A DNA stretch of 64,000 nt, from the NCBI GenBank assembly GCA_029876055.1, contig CM056878.1, positions 1,984,001 to 2,048,000 on the forward strand. The letters are read 5' to 3'. Shown piece after piece: positions 44,096-54,979 of this stretch. The position numbers and the translations under genes are program-made. Each line of letters starts with the position of its first letter. Position 1 is the first letter of the stretch. Under the pieces are notes generated by a model. That model was given only the letters and a program-made list of their open reading frames with translations. It was not told the origin of the DNA and searched no databases. The DNA is from Madurella fahalii (lineage: Eukaryota > Ascomycota > Sordariomycetes > Sordariales).

Positions 44096-45653
44096 ATGCG
44101 CTTAACCGAGACCGTGCTCTTCGCCGCGGCGGCCGGCATCAACGGCGTGGCCGGAGCGCCGGACGGGATCCTCGAGGCACGGCAGGGAAACACCATCACG
44201 GTGGACCTGTCCAGGACGTTTCAGAAGATGGACGGTTTCGGCTTCAGCCTGGCGTTCCAGCGCGCCAACCTCATCACCAACATGTCGGACAAGACCAAGC
44301 AGCGCGAGCTGCTCGACCTGCTGTTCAACCGAACTACCGGGGCCGGCTTCAGCATCCTCCGGAACGGCATCGGATCGACGCCCAACAGCAACTCGGACTT
44401 CATGAACACCATCGCGCCGAACAACCCCGGCGGGCCGCGAGCCACGCCGCAGTACGTGTGGGATGGCAAGGACAGCGGCCAGCTGTTTGTCTCGCAGGAG
44501 GCGGTGAACAACTACGGCGTCAAGACCATCTATGCTAGTAAGTTGGACATGGCCGATGTCGAATTGTCGTATAAAAAGTATCCGTTAGGTATCTTGTCTA
44601 GCGACTGACGTTCCGTCCTTTTTCCTCCCTCTCCCTCGGTAAAAAGACGCCTGGAGCGCACCGGGTTACATGAAGACCAACGGACGCGACACCAACGGCG
44701 GCACGCTCTGCGGCGTGCCGGGGGCAAACTGCGGGAGCGGCGACTGGCGGCAGGCCTACGCCGACTACCTCGTGGCCTACATCAAGTTCTACGCCGAGGC
44801 GGGCGTCAAGATCTCGCACGTCGGCTTCCTCAACGAGCCCGACTACTCGGCGAGCTACGCGAGCATGCTGTCCAACGGCAACCAGGCGGCCGACTTCATC
44901 AAGGTGCTCTACCCGACGCTCGAGGCGGCCAACCTCACGTCGCAGGTGGGCATCACGTGCTGCGACTCGATGAACTGGAACAACCAGGCCGGCATGGTCA
45001 ACAACATCCGCTCGGCCGGGGTCGAGGACCAGCTGAAGGCCGTCACGTCGCACACGTACACGGGCTCGCCGCGGGGGCCCATGAACACGCGGGCGAGCGT
45101 GTGGCTGTCGGAGCAGTGCGACCTCAACGGGCAGTGGACGACCGAGTGGTACCGCAACGGCGGGGCGGGCGAGGGGCTGACGTGGGCCAACAACATCTAC
45201 AGCGCCGTCGTCAACTACAACATCTCCGGGTACCTCTACTGGGAGGGGGTGCAGTGGCCCAACCCCAACACCAACGAGAAGATCGTCCGCGTCGACAACA
45301 GCACCAACACGTACGAGGTCTCGCGCCGCCTGTGGGCCTTTGCCAACTGGTCCCGGTACGTGCGGCCGGGCGCCGTGCGCGTCGGCACGAGCGGCGGCAG
45401 CGGCGTCCGCACCGCCGCCTTCAGGAACGAGGACGGCACCATCGCCGTCATCGCCATCAGCACCGGCGGCTCCGCGTCCAACGTCAACGTGAGGATCTCG
45501 GGCGGCTCGCCGCCCGTGGCGGTGCAGGCCTTCGTGTCGGATGGCACGAGGAACTGCGCTCGCACCGAGGCCACGCTCGCCGAGGATGGGACCATTTCCG
45601 GGTCCGTGGCCGCGAGGTCGATTACAACGTTTTTTATTTTGCCAGCGGCGTAG
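44096..45653 (+). CDS. secreted glycoside hydrolase family 30 (probable subfamily 7 endo-xylanase), 482 aa (2 exons)
   Basis: Exons are 44096-44537 and 44647-45653 (donor GTAAGT). A signal peptide (MRLTETVLFAAAAGINGVAG) is followed by a short propeptide-like stretch. The (beta/alpha)8 barrel follows, starting ITVDLSRTFQKMDGFGFSLA. Likely acid/base is Glu211 in VGFLNEPDYS and likely nucleophile is Glu303 in VWLSEQCD. The C-terminal beta-sandwich typical of GH30 ends at FFILPAA. There is no carbohydrate-binding module. Subfamily 7 enzymes act on xylan/glucuronoxylan backbones; exact specificity cannot be read here. The first ATG of the longer frame (44057 region) is not a proper start, and the signal peptide fixes 44096. 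Confidence 0.9.
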
Positions 45654-46128
45654 GCCGCCCCGGGATGAGGTGGGCGGAGTGAGAGCGGAGAGTCTTGGGT
45701 TGAAGGAAAAGGGAGGAGGGGGAAGGGGGAAGGGGGAAGGGGGAAGGGGGTTTGTTTGGGTTGTTTTCCAGGGGTAAAGATGAGAGATAAGTGAGCTGCA
45801 GAGAGATGGAAGTCAAAGTTGCTTTTACATAGGAGGATTTGAGTCGGAATATGTCTAGTCTCATGCCATCGGGGGAAGGGAAAAAGGAGATTAAAGATGA
45901 AAGTTATAAGAGACTGCTCTTGTGGACTAGACGTCGACGGATGGGATGAACCGACACTCGATGAACCCTTTGCTCATGGTCGAGGACGCCAAGACGGGAA
46001 CGGAGGGGGTTGCTCACTACGTAATTGGCGCCCATCTCGATCTCCAAAACTCCACCTTTCCCAGCAGTTCGGTCCCAGGTCTTGGAAAGCTCACATCATC
46101 CCAGGATACCGGTTCGGTTTGGGTCATC
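45654..46128. other. intergenic, GH30 3' region and THI6 promoter
   Basis: 0.47 kb. It contains the G-tract array at 45718-45750. The THI6 reading frame stays open upstream of its ATG, to 45946, but resembles nothing. Confidence 0.5.
45718..45750 (+). repeat. five G5 tracts spaced by AA (7-nt repeat)
   Basis: GGGGGAA repeated, giving five runs of five G with 2-nt spacers, about 65 nt after the GH30 stop. Fits an intramolecular G-quadruplex pattern in the transcript and DNA. Confidence 0.85.
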
Positions 46129-47937
46129 ATGGAAAAGCCCGACGTAAACTACTCCCTGTATCTCGTCACCGACTCAACGCCCGCCATTCTCGGTGACAGG
46201 AGCCTCTACCATGTCGTCGAGGAGGCGCTCAAGGGCGGCGTGACGGTGGTGCAGCTCCGCGACAAGACAAGCGACACGGGCCACCTGATCTCAACAGCCA
46301 GGCGGGTGCATGAGATAACCCGAAGATACAATGTGCCACTACTTATCAATGACCGTGTTGATGTGGCACTCGCCGTGGCCTGTGAGGGCGTCCACGTTGG
46401 CCAGGACGACATGGGTGAGTGGGATCTCAGTTAGTTGCTGGATTTGGGGGGGGGGGGGGCGCGAGACTCACGGTCGTCCACAGAATTGTCCACTGCAAGG
46501 CAGCTCCTGGGACCCAACGCAATCATTGGCGTCACAGTCAGCACCGTCGATGAGGCCCTCAGGGCTTGCGAGGGTGGCGCTGACTATCTGGGCATTGGCA
46601 CCGTATACGCCACACCGACGTGAGGGATTTGTGTTGTCACGCATCTGTCGCTGGCCACTGACATACTTGCGCAGCAAGACAAATACCAAAGAGATCATCG
46701 GAACAGCTGGGGTGCGAAGGATTCTAGAGGCAATTGCCGAGGCCGGATACACAACGTCGACGGTCTGTATCGGCGGTGTCAATGAGTCCAACCTGCAACG
46801 CATCTTGCTCCAGAGTGGAGCCGCAAAGAAGCGCCTAGACGGTGCTGCCGTGGTCAGCGCCATCATGGCTGCCGGGGACCCGGAAGGCGCAGCGAGGAAG
46901 CTGCTTGGGCTTGCTAACGGCCGGCCGGCCTTTCAACACACCGGCCCAGAGGCCCTCGATCCGAAAACGGCACTTGAACTAGTGCCGCGCATCATCAAAC
47001 AAATCCACGACACCACGCCCCTTTCTCATAACATGACCAACCTCGTATGCACGCCTCATTCGTACGTGGCTAGTTTCCGGATGGGCTCCTAACGCAGAGC
47101 AGGTTGTGCAGAACTTCGCGGCAAACGTCGCCCTCGCCATCGGCTCGTCCCCCATCATGGCAAACTATGGAGAGGAAGCGCCTGATCTGTGTAAGCTGGG
47201 AGGCGCGCTAGTCGTCAACATGGGCACGGTTACCCCGGAGGGACTCGCAAACTACGTGAAGGCACTCAGAGCTTACAACCAGGCGCAACGCCCGGTCGTG
47301 TTGGACCCAGTCGGGTGCGTACCCCGGGAGTTCTTTATTTTCCCAGGTCCCAGGAGGAGTTTATGTCACTGACCGGAACGGCAGGGCCGGAGCGACATCT
47401 GTCCGCCGGGAAGCTGTCAAAACCATCATGGCAAACGGCTATCTCGACGTCATCAAGGGTAACGAGGGCGAGATCCGAACCGTGTTCGGCGACAGCGGGG
47501 AGCAGCAGCGCGGGGTTGACAGTTCTAGCACCCTGGACGCCTCGCAAAAGGCCAAGCTGGTCCGGGAACTAGCGGCGCGGGAGAAAAACGTGATCGTCAT
47601 GACGGGCAAGACAGACTTTGTCAGCGACGGTCAACAAGCCTTCGCTATTGACAATGGCCACGAGTATCTCGGTTTGGTCACCGGGACCGGCTGCACCCTG
47701 GGCACGGCCATATCGGCCGCGATAGCATCGCGCCCCATGGACAGGTTAGCGGCCGTCATTGCGGCTATGCTTCACTTTGAGATTGCGGCCGAGATGGCTG
47801 CCGAGAGGGCCGAAGTCAGGGGCCCGGGCACCTTTGTCCCGGCTTTCCTGGACGAGCTGTACCGCATCCGGCAGGCCACGGCGAACGGCGAGTTGGCTTG
47901 GTTGCAGAGAGCTAGGATCCGGCGCGTCGATTTGTAG
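46129..47937 (+). CDS. THI6: bifunctional thiamine phosphate synthase / hydroxyethylthiazole kinase, 518 aa (5 exons)
   Basis: Makes thiamine phosphate from the pyrimidine and thiazole halves and phosphorylates hydroxyethylthiazole. Exons are 46129-46414, 46484-46619, 46675-47044, 47103-47314 and 47385-47937, closing at 519 codons. The N-terminal ThiE-type barrel (about 1-225) shows YSLYLVTDSTP, VVQLRDKTSDTGHLI, PLLINDRVDVAL, GVHVGQDDM, GADYLGIGTVYATPTK and CIGGVNESNL. The C-terminal ThiM-type ribokinase-like domain (about 240-518) shows LSHNMTNLVVQNFAANVALA, GTVTPEGLANYVKA, PVVLDPVGAGATSVRR, VIKGNEGEI, VTGTGCTLGTAISA and GPGTFVPAFLDELY. Intron 1 contains a G14 run. The fused order is normal for fungi. 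I saw no TPP riboswitch features in the leader. Confidence 0.95.
46446..46459. repeat. G14 homopolymer in THI6 intron 1
   Basis: Fourteen G in a row inside a 69-nt intron, well away from the acceptor CACAG. Confidence 0.85.
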
Positions 47938-48280
47938 CTGTGCTGGTTCAGCAGAATCCTCCAGAGCGCTCCCTGCTTATCCATTTCTGTGCTGCCATTG
48001 CCAAGAGCCTGGTGTGTGGGCGAAGATCGAGCTCGGCTTTGCCACATGAGATTGCGGGGTAAAATCGGCCTGCCGGCTGCATTTACCCCAACATCAGCGC
48101 CGTCCCGGCATCTCCTTGACCCCCCAACCCACCCCTGGGCCTGGACCCCACCATCCGATTTAAGACCCATGGGACGTCCCAAATCGCCCATTTAGAACAT
48201 ACCTATCTTCCCACTATAAGCGCCGAAGCGGCATCCCATTATTTATTGATCTTACAAACGAGATATCGTGATTGCCCGCC
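47938..48280. other. intergenic between THI6 and isochorismatase gene
   Basis: 343 nt holding the THI6 3' UTR and the next promoter; nothing specific seen. Confidence 0.5.
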
Positions 48281-49230
48281 ATGGCTGCTCCCGCCCCCGA
48301 ACGGCGGTTTAGTGCGTTAACCTGGTTCTCGTCCACCACCCGTCCCCGGCTCTGTCACTAACAAAGACACCTCGTACCACCACAGAGAACCCAGTAGTGT
48401 TGTATGGCCGCCATATACCACACCCGAAACCCCAATTGACCTCCTAACATCGAACCCCAAACCAGCATCTGCGATATCCAGGAGAAATTCCGTCCCGCCA
48501 TTCACGAGTTTGACAAGGTGTACGTCCCGTCCCGCCCTGTCCCGTCACCTCCCCGCATTTCCATCCGGAGGTTGCGCACACTCACCCAGCGAGCCCCTGA
48601 TCTGCAACCTCTCTCTCTCTTTCTCTTCCTCGCTCCCTATTTCTCTTTCTCCCTCTCTCTCTAACGGGAAAATAAAAAAATATTTCACAAACCAGAATCC
48701 TCACCGCCCGCAAGCTCCTCCGCGCGGCGCAAGCCCTCAACCTCCCCATCTTCGTGACCACCCAGAACCGGCCGAGGCTAGGCGACACGGTGGCCGAGCT
48801 GCAGCCGCTCCTGGGGTCGGCGGCGGCGGGCGGGCTGGTCAAGGCCGACGTGGACAAGACGCGCTTCAGCATGTGGCTGCCGGAGGTGTCGTCGCACGCC
48901 ACCTTCGGCTCGGCGGCCCCGGCCGAGGTCGCCATCGTGGGCATCGAGTCGCACATCTGCGTGACGCAGACGGCCCTGGACCTGCTGGCCGCCGGCCACG
49001 GCGTGTACGTCCTCGCCGACGGCGTGAGCAGCTGCAACCGCGAGGAGGTGGGCCTCGCGCTGGCGAGGCTGAGGCAGGCGGGCGCCGTGGTGACCACCAG
49101 CGAGAGCTGGATCTACGAGTGCATGGGCGATGCGGCGATCCCCGAGTTCAAGGGCATGGTCGGGCTGGTGAAGGAGACGATGGGGGATACCAAGGCTGCG
49201 CTGCAGGGGTTGGTGGGGAGTAAGATTTGA
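48281..49230 (+). CDS. isochorismatase-fold cysteine hydrolase, 211 aa (4 exons)
   Basis: Small cysteine-hydrolase-fold enzyme of the ISOC1/ISOC2-like group. Exons are 48281-48311, 48386-48401 (16 nt), 48466-48519 and 48696-49230. The tiny exon 2 gives the beta-1 strand, and the junctions read RRFKNPVVFICDIQEKFRPA, matching the family exactly where expected. The likely catalytic triad is Asp19 (ICDIQEKF), Lys88 (DVDKTRFSMW) and Cys122 (GIESHICVTQT). The substrate is unknown for this group; true isochorismate hydrolysis is unlikely to be the role in a fungus. Intron 3 (176 nt) contains CT-repeat sequence. GGA/GGT triplets follow the stop codon. Confidence 0.92.
48611..48663. repeat. CT-rich repeat in intron 3 of isochorismatase gene
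   Basis: Nearly pure pyrimidine (CT)n/(CTTT)n sequence in the largest intron of the gene, about 35 nt before the acceptor. Confidence 0.7.
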
Positions 49231-49591
49231 TGGTGGTGGAGGAGGAGGTGGAGGAGGAGGAGGGGAAGAAGGGGAGGACGAAGTAGCTAAGAGGAGTGAG
49301 CATGTTTCAATAGACAAAAGAAACAGTGCCGACGCCAAGCTCGAACGGCAACCCTTACAGTACTAGGCAGCTCTTCTTCTTTTTTTTCTTTCCTTTTTTA
49401 TTTTGTTTTGTGACTCTGGGGAAGCCGTGACGTTGCACCTATAGCCAGTGCGTCTGTTTCCCCCCCAGGCCGGCGATGGAACGCCCTACTTTGTACAATA
49501 CAGTACCCGCCAAATGTCTCACTTCCCCTTCTCAGCAGTGGCCCCGTCCGGACTCTTAACCAAGTTAACGTTCGCGACAGCATATCCCCCG
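49231..49591. other. intergenic between convergent genes
   Basis: 361 nt, with GGA/GGT triplet repeats at 49231-49266 just after the isochorismatase stop and T-rich sequence near 49376-49410. No gene. Confidence 0.55.
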
Positions 49592-51499
49592 CTAGTCGGC
49601 AGCGGTCGTAGGTGCCTTGGGCTTGCTCGACGCGATCCATGAGAACGCCGACGCGCTCCCGAGAGGGTTATTCGCGGTCCGCGGGACTGTTCCGGTCCCT
49701 TGGCTGTTCGTCGTCGTTGTCGCCGCCAACTGTTGTCTTCCCTCCCCCAGGGCGCCCAACGCGGAGCCGCTCAGACTGCGCTTTGAACTCCCCCAGCTAC
49801 CGCTGCTTGGTGGGCCGCCGTCTGCCTTGCGCCGCTGCTCGCCGCTGGACCGCGGTGCCGATGCCGGCTCGTACGCCGCCCCCGTCCTGGTTGACGAGTT
49901 GCTGGACTTGTTTGGTCTAAGCACTTTCATGCTACGGGGCCGCGCAGCCGGCTGGTATCCGCTCAATGGCGTGCTGCTTTCTCCGTGTCCCGCTGCCGTT
50001 TGCCGCCACGGCGTTCGGATGGCGGCGCTGGGCTCGCGTCGGCTAGTATCCGCGGCCGAAGCTGTTTGTTTTCCTGAGACTTCAGCCGAACTTGGTTCCG
50101 CAGGCCGCTTCTCACTCTCGGCGCCGCTCTCCGAGGCAGTGCTGGTGGCCGCAGCTTTGACCGGCTGGCCTGGCTGCGTTGTGGGAGAGAACACTCCCTC
50201 AGAGCTGCTATCTCCGGCTTTGGACTCGGCGAGGCCCGACTCTCTGCCGTCCTGCACAGAGTTTTTCCCGGATTTGTCACTCGAGACGAATTCTGGAGCG
50301 GCAGCGTTGAGTTTCGTCCTGCTCGGCACCATGTTGGCGGTGGTCAGGTGCTTGAAGACTGCGTCGTCCTCTGGTCGTACGAACGGTATGGAAAGCTTAT
50401 CGCGGTCGCTGCCGTACAGCGTCATCAGGTTCTGCGACAGCAAGATGTCGGCGCTGTGCATCCGTAACGTATGGCTGCCGATGAAGACACGGATGGCTCG
50501 CTTTCCGTCAGGCGTCTCCTGCTGATCCATGCCCGTCACTTCGAAGGAAGCCGTTATGCTGGGCAGTTGTGGCGCCGGACTGGTAGACCGAGAATTTGAT
50601 TGGGTCACGCGTGCCTCAGCCAGGAACACAGGAAGCGTGATCCTGTGAACACTATCCACATCCCTATGGATGTTGTTTACCAGGTCTAGCTCCCTGAGAA
50701 GCGAGTATTCCACCGTCGACTTCTGAGATCCGGTGCACACAACGGCATACAGGAGTCCGTCCGATGTAAAGTTTGCCGTCAGCCAGCAGCGGATGATGGA
50801 CGGCGGCGAGCCCAGTACGTAGAAAACGGGAGGCGGCTCCGGTATATCCACGGACGAGTCGTCCTCACGGCCACCAATCAGAAAGTGGTTGTCGAGCCCA
50901 AGGCTGCTCGTACGCCCCGACACCCCTGAATGCATCGAATGGACAGAGTGCCCCGCCGAGCTGTGTCGGCCGTCCGACTTGTGCGAGTACGACCGTTCCA
51001 TCATCTGATGGCCTCCCATGCCGCTTCCGGGGCGTATGGGGCCGAACTCGTTAGAGTGGCGGCCGCCATGGCCGCCAAAATTTGCGCCGTGCAGGGCGCT
51101 TTCGTCGAACCGGACGCTGTTAGCCCGCGAAGCTGCACCCCTCCGTATCGGCTCGTCTTCCGTCTCGAGCTGCAGTGTCCCGAGCAGGTTCTGGCCCTGC
51201 TCCTCGTCGAGGTCGCTGAACAGTTCGGTCGATGGCATATGTACCGGTCCTAACAGGGGCGGTTAGCTACAGGCAATATACGCGCCCATGGAATACTATA
51301 GCTTACCATGCTGAGGCGTACCGCCGAGCACACTCGGAAAGGGCGAGTTCCAGACGGATTTAAGGGCGGCATCATCAGCCTGGCGCTTCTCCAGCGACCG
51401 TAATCTATCTCCGTGCAGCTGCTGGACATGTTGGATGCGCTTCAACTCCATCTGAACATCGTGTAACTCTTCGCGGGTGACGATGAAGACCGGCTCCAT
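49592..51499 (-). CDS. conserved fungal protein of unknown function, 616 aa (2 exons)
   Basis: Minus-strand exons are 51499-51307 and 51249-49592, joined by a GT-AG intron (donor GTAAGC), closing in frame. The N-terminal 60 residues form a likely coiled coil (REELHDVQMELKRIQHVQQL). A structured-looking central part at about 170-330 includes VFYVLGSPPSIIRCWLTANF, STVEYSLLRELDLVNNIHRD and FIGSHTLRMHSADILLSQNL. The last 250 residues are Ser/Pro/Ala-rich and disordered. There is no transmembrane segment and no catalytic motif that I recognise. I recall similar Sordariomycete proteins being labelled as a ubiquitin hydrolase in databases, but I see no Cys/His-box of such an enzyme here, so I do not use that name. 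Confidence 0.82.
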
Positions 51500-52877
51500 G
51501 CCCGAAGGGTGGGGGGAGACTACAGGATGCCGATGCGCGTTGAGGAGCTTGTATCTGGAAAGAACGCGGCCGAGACGGCACCAGAGCGCTTGCGCAGACC
51601 GAATGCCGGCTGGACTCAACTCGCGAGCCAAGGTTCGCTGCTCTCTGTCTTTCTGACCTCGATCCTTGAAAGTATCAACTCTCGAGGTCCGCCGCCCCCC
51701 ACATCGCCCACAAGAGACCCCCAGGCCTTTCAGCGTGTCGCTGTGGACCTTTATCCGATTCGCCTAACGGGGGGTGTGTGCAACTGGTCCGACGTCGACG
51801 GCTGGGCGGAGGGGATCGGGGCTCGAAACGGCCGTGTAGATGTTGTGTGGCTGCTCGCGCAAGGTAAGGACGGCCTTATTTCCGAGGGTAATTGTTATAA
51901 GGCTGGTTCTGTCAGCAGTGGTCGTCGCCGTAATGTGTTTATCGTCGTCGGTGCGGGTCAAGTCGCCTTTGAGAAAATTGAAGCGACGGAAAGTTGGAGA
52001 CACGATGCTGCGTCCGAAGGGGCGAACGAAGATCGGGAAGACAATGTAAAGTGGATGAATGCAAAGGTCCCGCAGGTCACAGTCGTTTTGGGGGGGGGGG
52101 GGGGGGGTGATCTCGGCGGAGGGCCAAAGGCGTGTCTATCGACTAATCACCAGTGTCTTGAAAAACGTCGTTATCTCGAGTATATTCAGCGTCGAGGGAC
52201 AAAGCGCGGGATTGGATTGGGCGTTCAAAGAAAGGGCAGACCCAGGAGGCTGGTGGAATGCCAAATGCGGTGGCGTGTTAAAGGCACGTAGATGTGTTGT
52301 GTATTCTCCCACCCTGCGTGCACCGAACGGAGTCGAAACTCGGTTGCAGCGAGCGTGTACGCCGTACCGAGGCGATACGGACCTTGGAATGCTTCGATGA
52401 TGTGCTGCGTGCGCTGCGGGAAACGCGGAGGTGTAGATCCCTTGTTTCGTACACTTCTAATTTTCCCTCGATGTGAACGAGGCCGGGGGTGCTAAGGTCC
52501 GTTCAAACAAACGTCGGAGGTCTCCCTTCTCCAGGGGAGACGGTGCCGACGCGCCTGACTAAGCCGCTGTTGGAGAATTGGAGACCGGGCCCGATGCCTA
52601 CACAGTATGAGCAATACTTGGCTGATTGAACCTTTAGGATGCTGGTTGCTCTTGTTAGGCCCTGTATATACAGTGCACTATTAAGCCATACAAGTCTATT
52701 AGGTAACCTGAGAGTCGACAACGACTACAAACGATTATGGCAATATGCTGCTTCTACATAAGGAAGTCTCAGGGTCTTGTGTGTGCCAAGCGCTGGCTCC
52801 CACAGTGTACCTTACCTATAGCGGGGACTGTAACCCCGCTGCCGGGCTTTGTTCCCCACAACCATCGCCTTCCGACT
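51500..52877. other. 1.4-kb intergenic region
   Basis: Upstream of the unknown gene (minus) and downstream of the IAH1-like gene (minus). It has a G18 homopolymer at 52090-52107 and a 260-codon plus-strand open frame lacking an ATG at its head and any known domain, which I reject. Confidence 0.5.
52090..52107. repeat. G18 homopolymer
   Basis: Eighteen consecutive G in intergenic DNA; length is unreliable in most sequencing. Confidence 0.8.
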
Positions 52878-53932
52878 TCACCCCTTGAGATGGGCATCTT
52901 CTTCCAACCACGGCGCGCGACGCCAATCGGGCAGCACGTAGCCGACTTTGTCTTCATCCGGAGTCCCCGACCACTCAGCGCCAATGTGACCGCGGACGAT
53001 TTCGTAGAAGATGCGGTACGACTCGGGGCTCATGTGGAGGCCATCTGGGAGTAGGTGTTCGAGATAGCCGCGCATGCCACACTCTGGATCACCGAGCGCT
53101 GGTCCTCCAGGGTTGAACCCCGGCGTCCTCGCGATAGCCGTGTCCATTAGCGCCTTCCAGAGATCTACCAGCGTGACCCCGGGATTCTCAGCAGCCACCT
53201 GGCGGACTGTCTCGGAGTATGCCATGCTGACCTTGGTTTGTCTGGTTGGAGCAGGATGTCCATTGGCCAGATCGAGGACCTTGATGCAGATCTCGTCCAG
53301 CGGCGGCGGCGTGACGAGGAAGATCTTGGGCTTATGCGCCGCGATGTTGGGATGCTGGATGATCCGGGTCAAGTTTTCCTTGAATTTGGCCAAGGGGACG
53401 TGTTGATGGTTCGTGGGCAACGGGACGCACGCATCGTTGGCCCCGAGCAGGACGAACTGGCCGAGGTCAGCCAGATTCGCACCTCGCCCTCACCTCCACC
53501 CCAACCCCAACGGAATGTTGCAACGAGGCGCGACATACCAAGTACTCAATTTTAGGTAGGCCAGGAGCTGGCTTTGCAAAAATCTGAGGCAAGACACTCA
53601 AGGCATTGGATGTGTTGTATCCCGAGAGTCCGCGGTTAACGACGTCGAATCGACGGAGGACCTCTGGCCGGGGGCAGTTGCGTCAGTTCTATATCCTCAC
53701 CCTCGCGTGTCCCGTCTCTCTCGAGTGAATGCAAAACGGCTACTAACGGGACTGAAGAGCAGCTTGGAAGGAAAAGCCATCTACCACCTCGGCCGCGTTC
53801 TGGAAGAGCGAGTCGCCAAACAGGACGATCTGAGGATAGGAGGCCTGCGGCGGGGTATCGTTATCGTTATCAGCAATTTGCTTCTTCGCGAGAACGCAGC
53901 GAGACATTCGAGCAGAGAGCACTCACGGCCAT
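52878..53932 (-). CDS. SGNH/GDSL esterase, IAH1-like, 268 aa (4 exons)
   Basis: Isoamyl-acetate-hydrolysing-esterase-type SGNH hydrolase. Minus-strand exons are 53932-53927 (6 nt, Met-Ala), 53844-53748, 53663-53539 and 53456-52878. Block I is IVLFGDSLFQN (Ser nucleophile). It continues with VVNRGLSGYNTSNAL (Gly block), FVLLGANDACVPLP (Asn block) and the Asp/His block LLPDGLHMSPESY. No signal peptide, so cytosolic. The two-codon first exon is supported by donor GTGAGT and acceptor CCGCAG, and by absence of an in-frame ATG in exon 2. Likely acts on small acetate esters, by family inference. Divergent from the zinc-finger/LysM gene. Confidence 0.9.
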
Positions 53933-54979
53933 GGTAGGTTTGTTGAGTAGTCTAAGACTCCGCAGTGTCTATTGGTTGGATTTCGAATCCCGGCAACAAA
54001 GAGAACACAGACAGACCTGCGCGACATGCGAGTCCGTCCCTTCAAATATCCCCAATGCCTGCCTGGCCCATTCACTGGCCCGCCGTTGCGAGAGCGAGCT
54101 CGTTTGCACGGCACAGGGGAATCCAAGCGGCCCCACTGGTCGGCGGCCCCGCAGGCCTCTGCAGATTTCTTGGAGCGGCTGTGGTAAGAGGTCGTGATAC
54201 TCAACAAGAGAATCGGAGCATATCCGCGTTGATTCGCCTGTGTTAGTCCCCTGACCCCCGCAGGCCGCAGGAAGCCGTTGACGCAGGTTGGTTCTACAGG
54301 ACCCCAGAAATATGTTTGGCCGCGTTGGCTTGGTCTCGCATTTGAGAGGCCAAAGCGACAGTATGCGAGCACGCCACCGTCCCGCCAGATTGGCTGCGAG
54401 AGCAAACAAAAAGCACCGATTGGCGGCCGGTCACATGGAATGGTGACCTCTGCGATCTGGAAGATGCACGTCTTTTCCCGAGCTGGGCATATCGCAGACA
54501 CCCACGGCCAATAGTGCTGTTCATCGGTAGTCTCGCACACTGACGGCCCGCGTTGTCCCGAACCCCGCAAGGCGGTGTCGATAGCTCTCGACAATCCATT
54601 ACCTTTGAGAAACCAGCATTCCGGGTCGCTGGAGTGTTTGCCCCGCATGACGAAGATTGATGTTGGACGGTTGGATGTCTGCATCTCAGACACAAGTACG
54701 TGGGGGGCTCATGAAGTTAGCTGCATGCAGCCGGTTGTCCATTGGCGGTGAAGGACCCGACATCACTACAGGTTCCAGGCGAGCCCGAAAGGAAGCGGGG
54801 TGCGCTGATCTGGGGGGCTGACGCTTATCGATAACAATGGGTGCAGCTACCCCACGACGTCGACCACCACGCTAGCGCCGTCACATCTCTCCGTTCAGCC
54901 TCATCCGTTCAATGCTACATGTTTAGCACAAATAGGTATGAGGATTATGCTCCAAGACACCTCTCCCCATTCGTCGAGA
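53933..54979. other. divergent intergenic region, IAH1-like/LysM gene
   Basis: About 1.05 kb containing both promoters. A 256-codon minus-strand frame (53923-54693) runs into the IAH1 start codon without a domain or proper start, so I do not call it. Confidence 0.5.

Noticed and set aside
45946..46128. Upstream in-frame extension of THI6
   Set aside because: The extension has no presequence or domain character. The ThiE domain starts right after the ATG at 46129.
46129..46160. Possible TPP riboswitch upstream of THI6
   Set aside because: No conserved thi-element sequence or intron arrangement was seen in the leader.
51509..52291. 260-codon open frame on the plus strand
   Set aside because: It begins at GTG with no ATG at its head, runs through a G18 homopolymer as poly-Gly, and has no recognisable domain.
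53960..54000. TTCGAATCC sequence resembling a tRNA T-loop
   Set aside because: The flanking bases do not form a T-stem and no acceptor or anticodon arm is nearby.
53923..54693. 256-codon minus-strand frame upstream of the IAH1-like gene
   Set aside because: No domain, unlike a protein in composition, and it runs across the start codon of the real gene.
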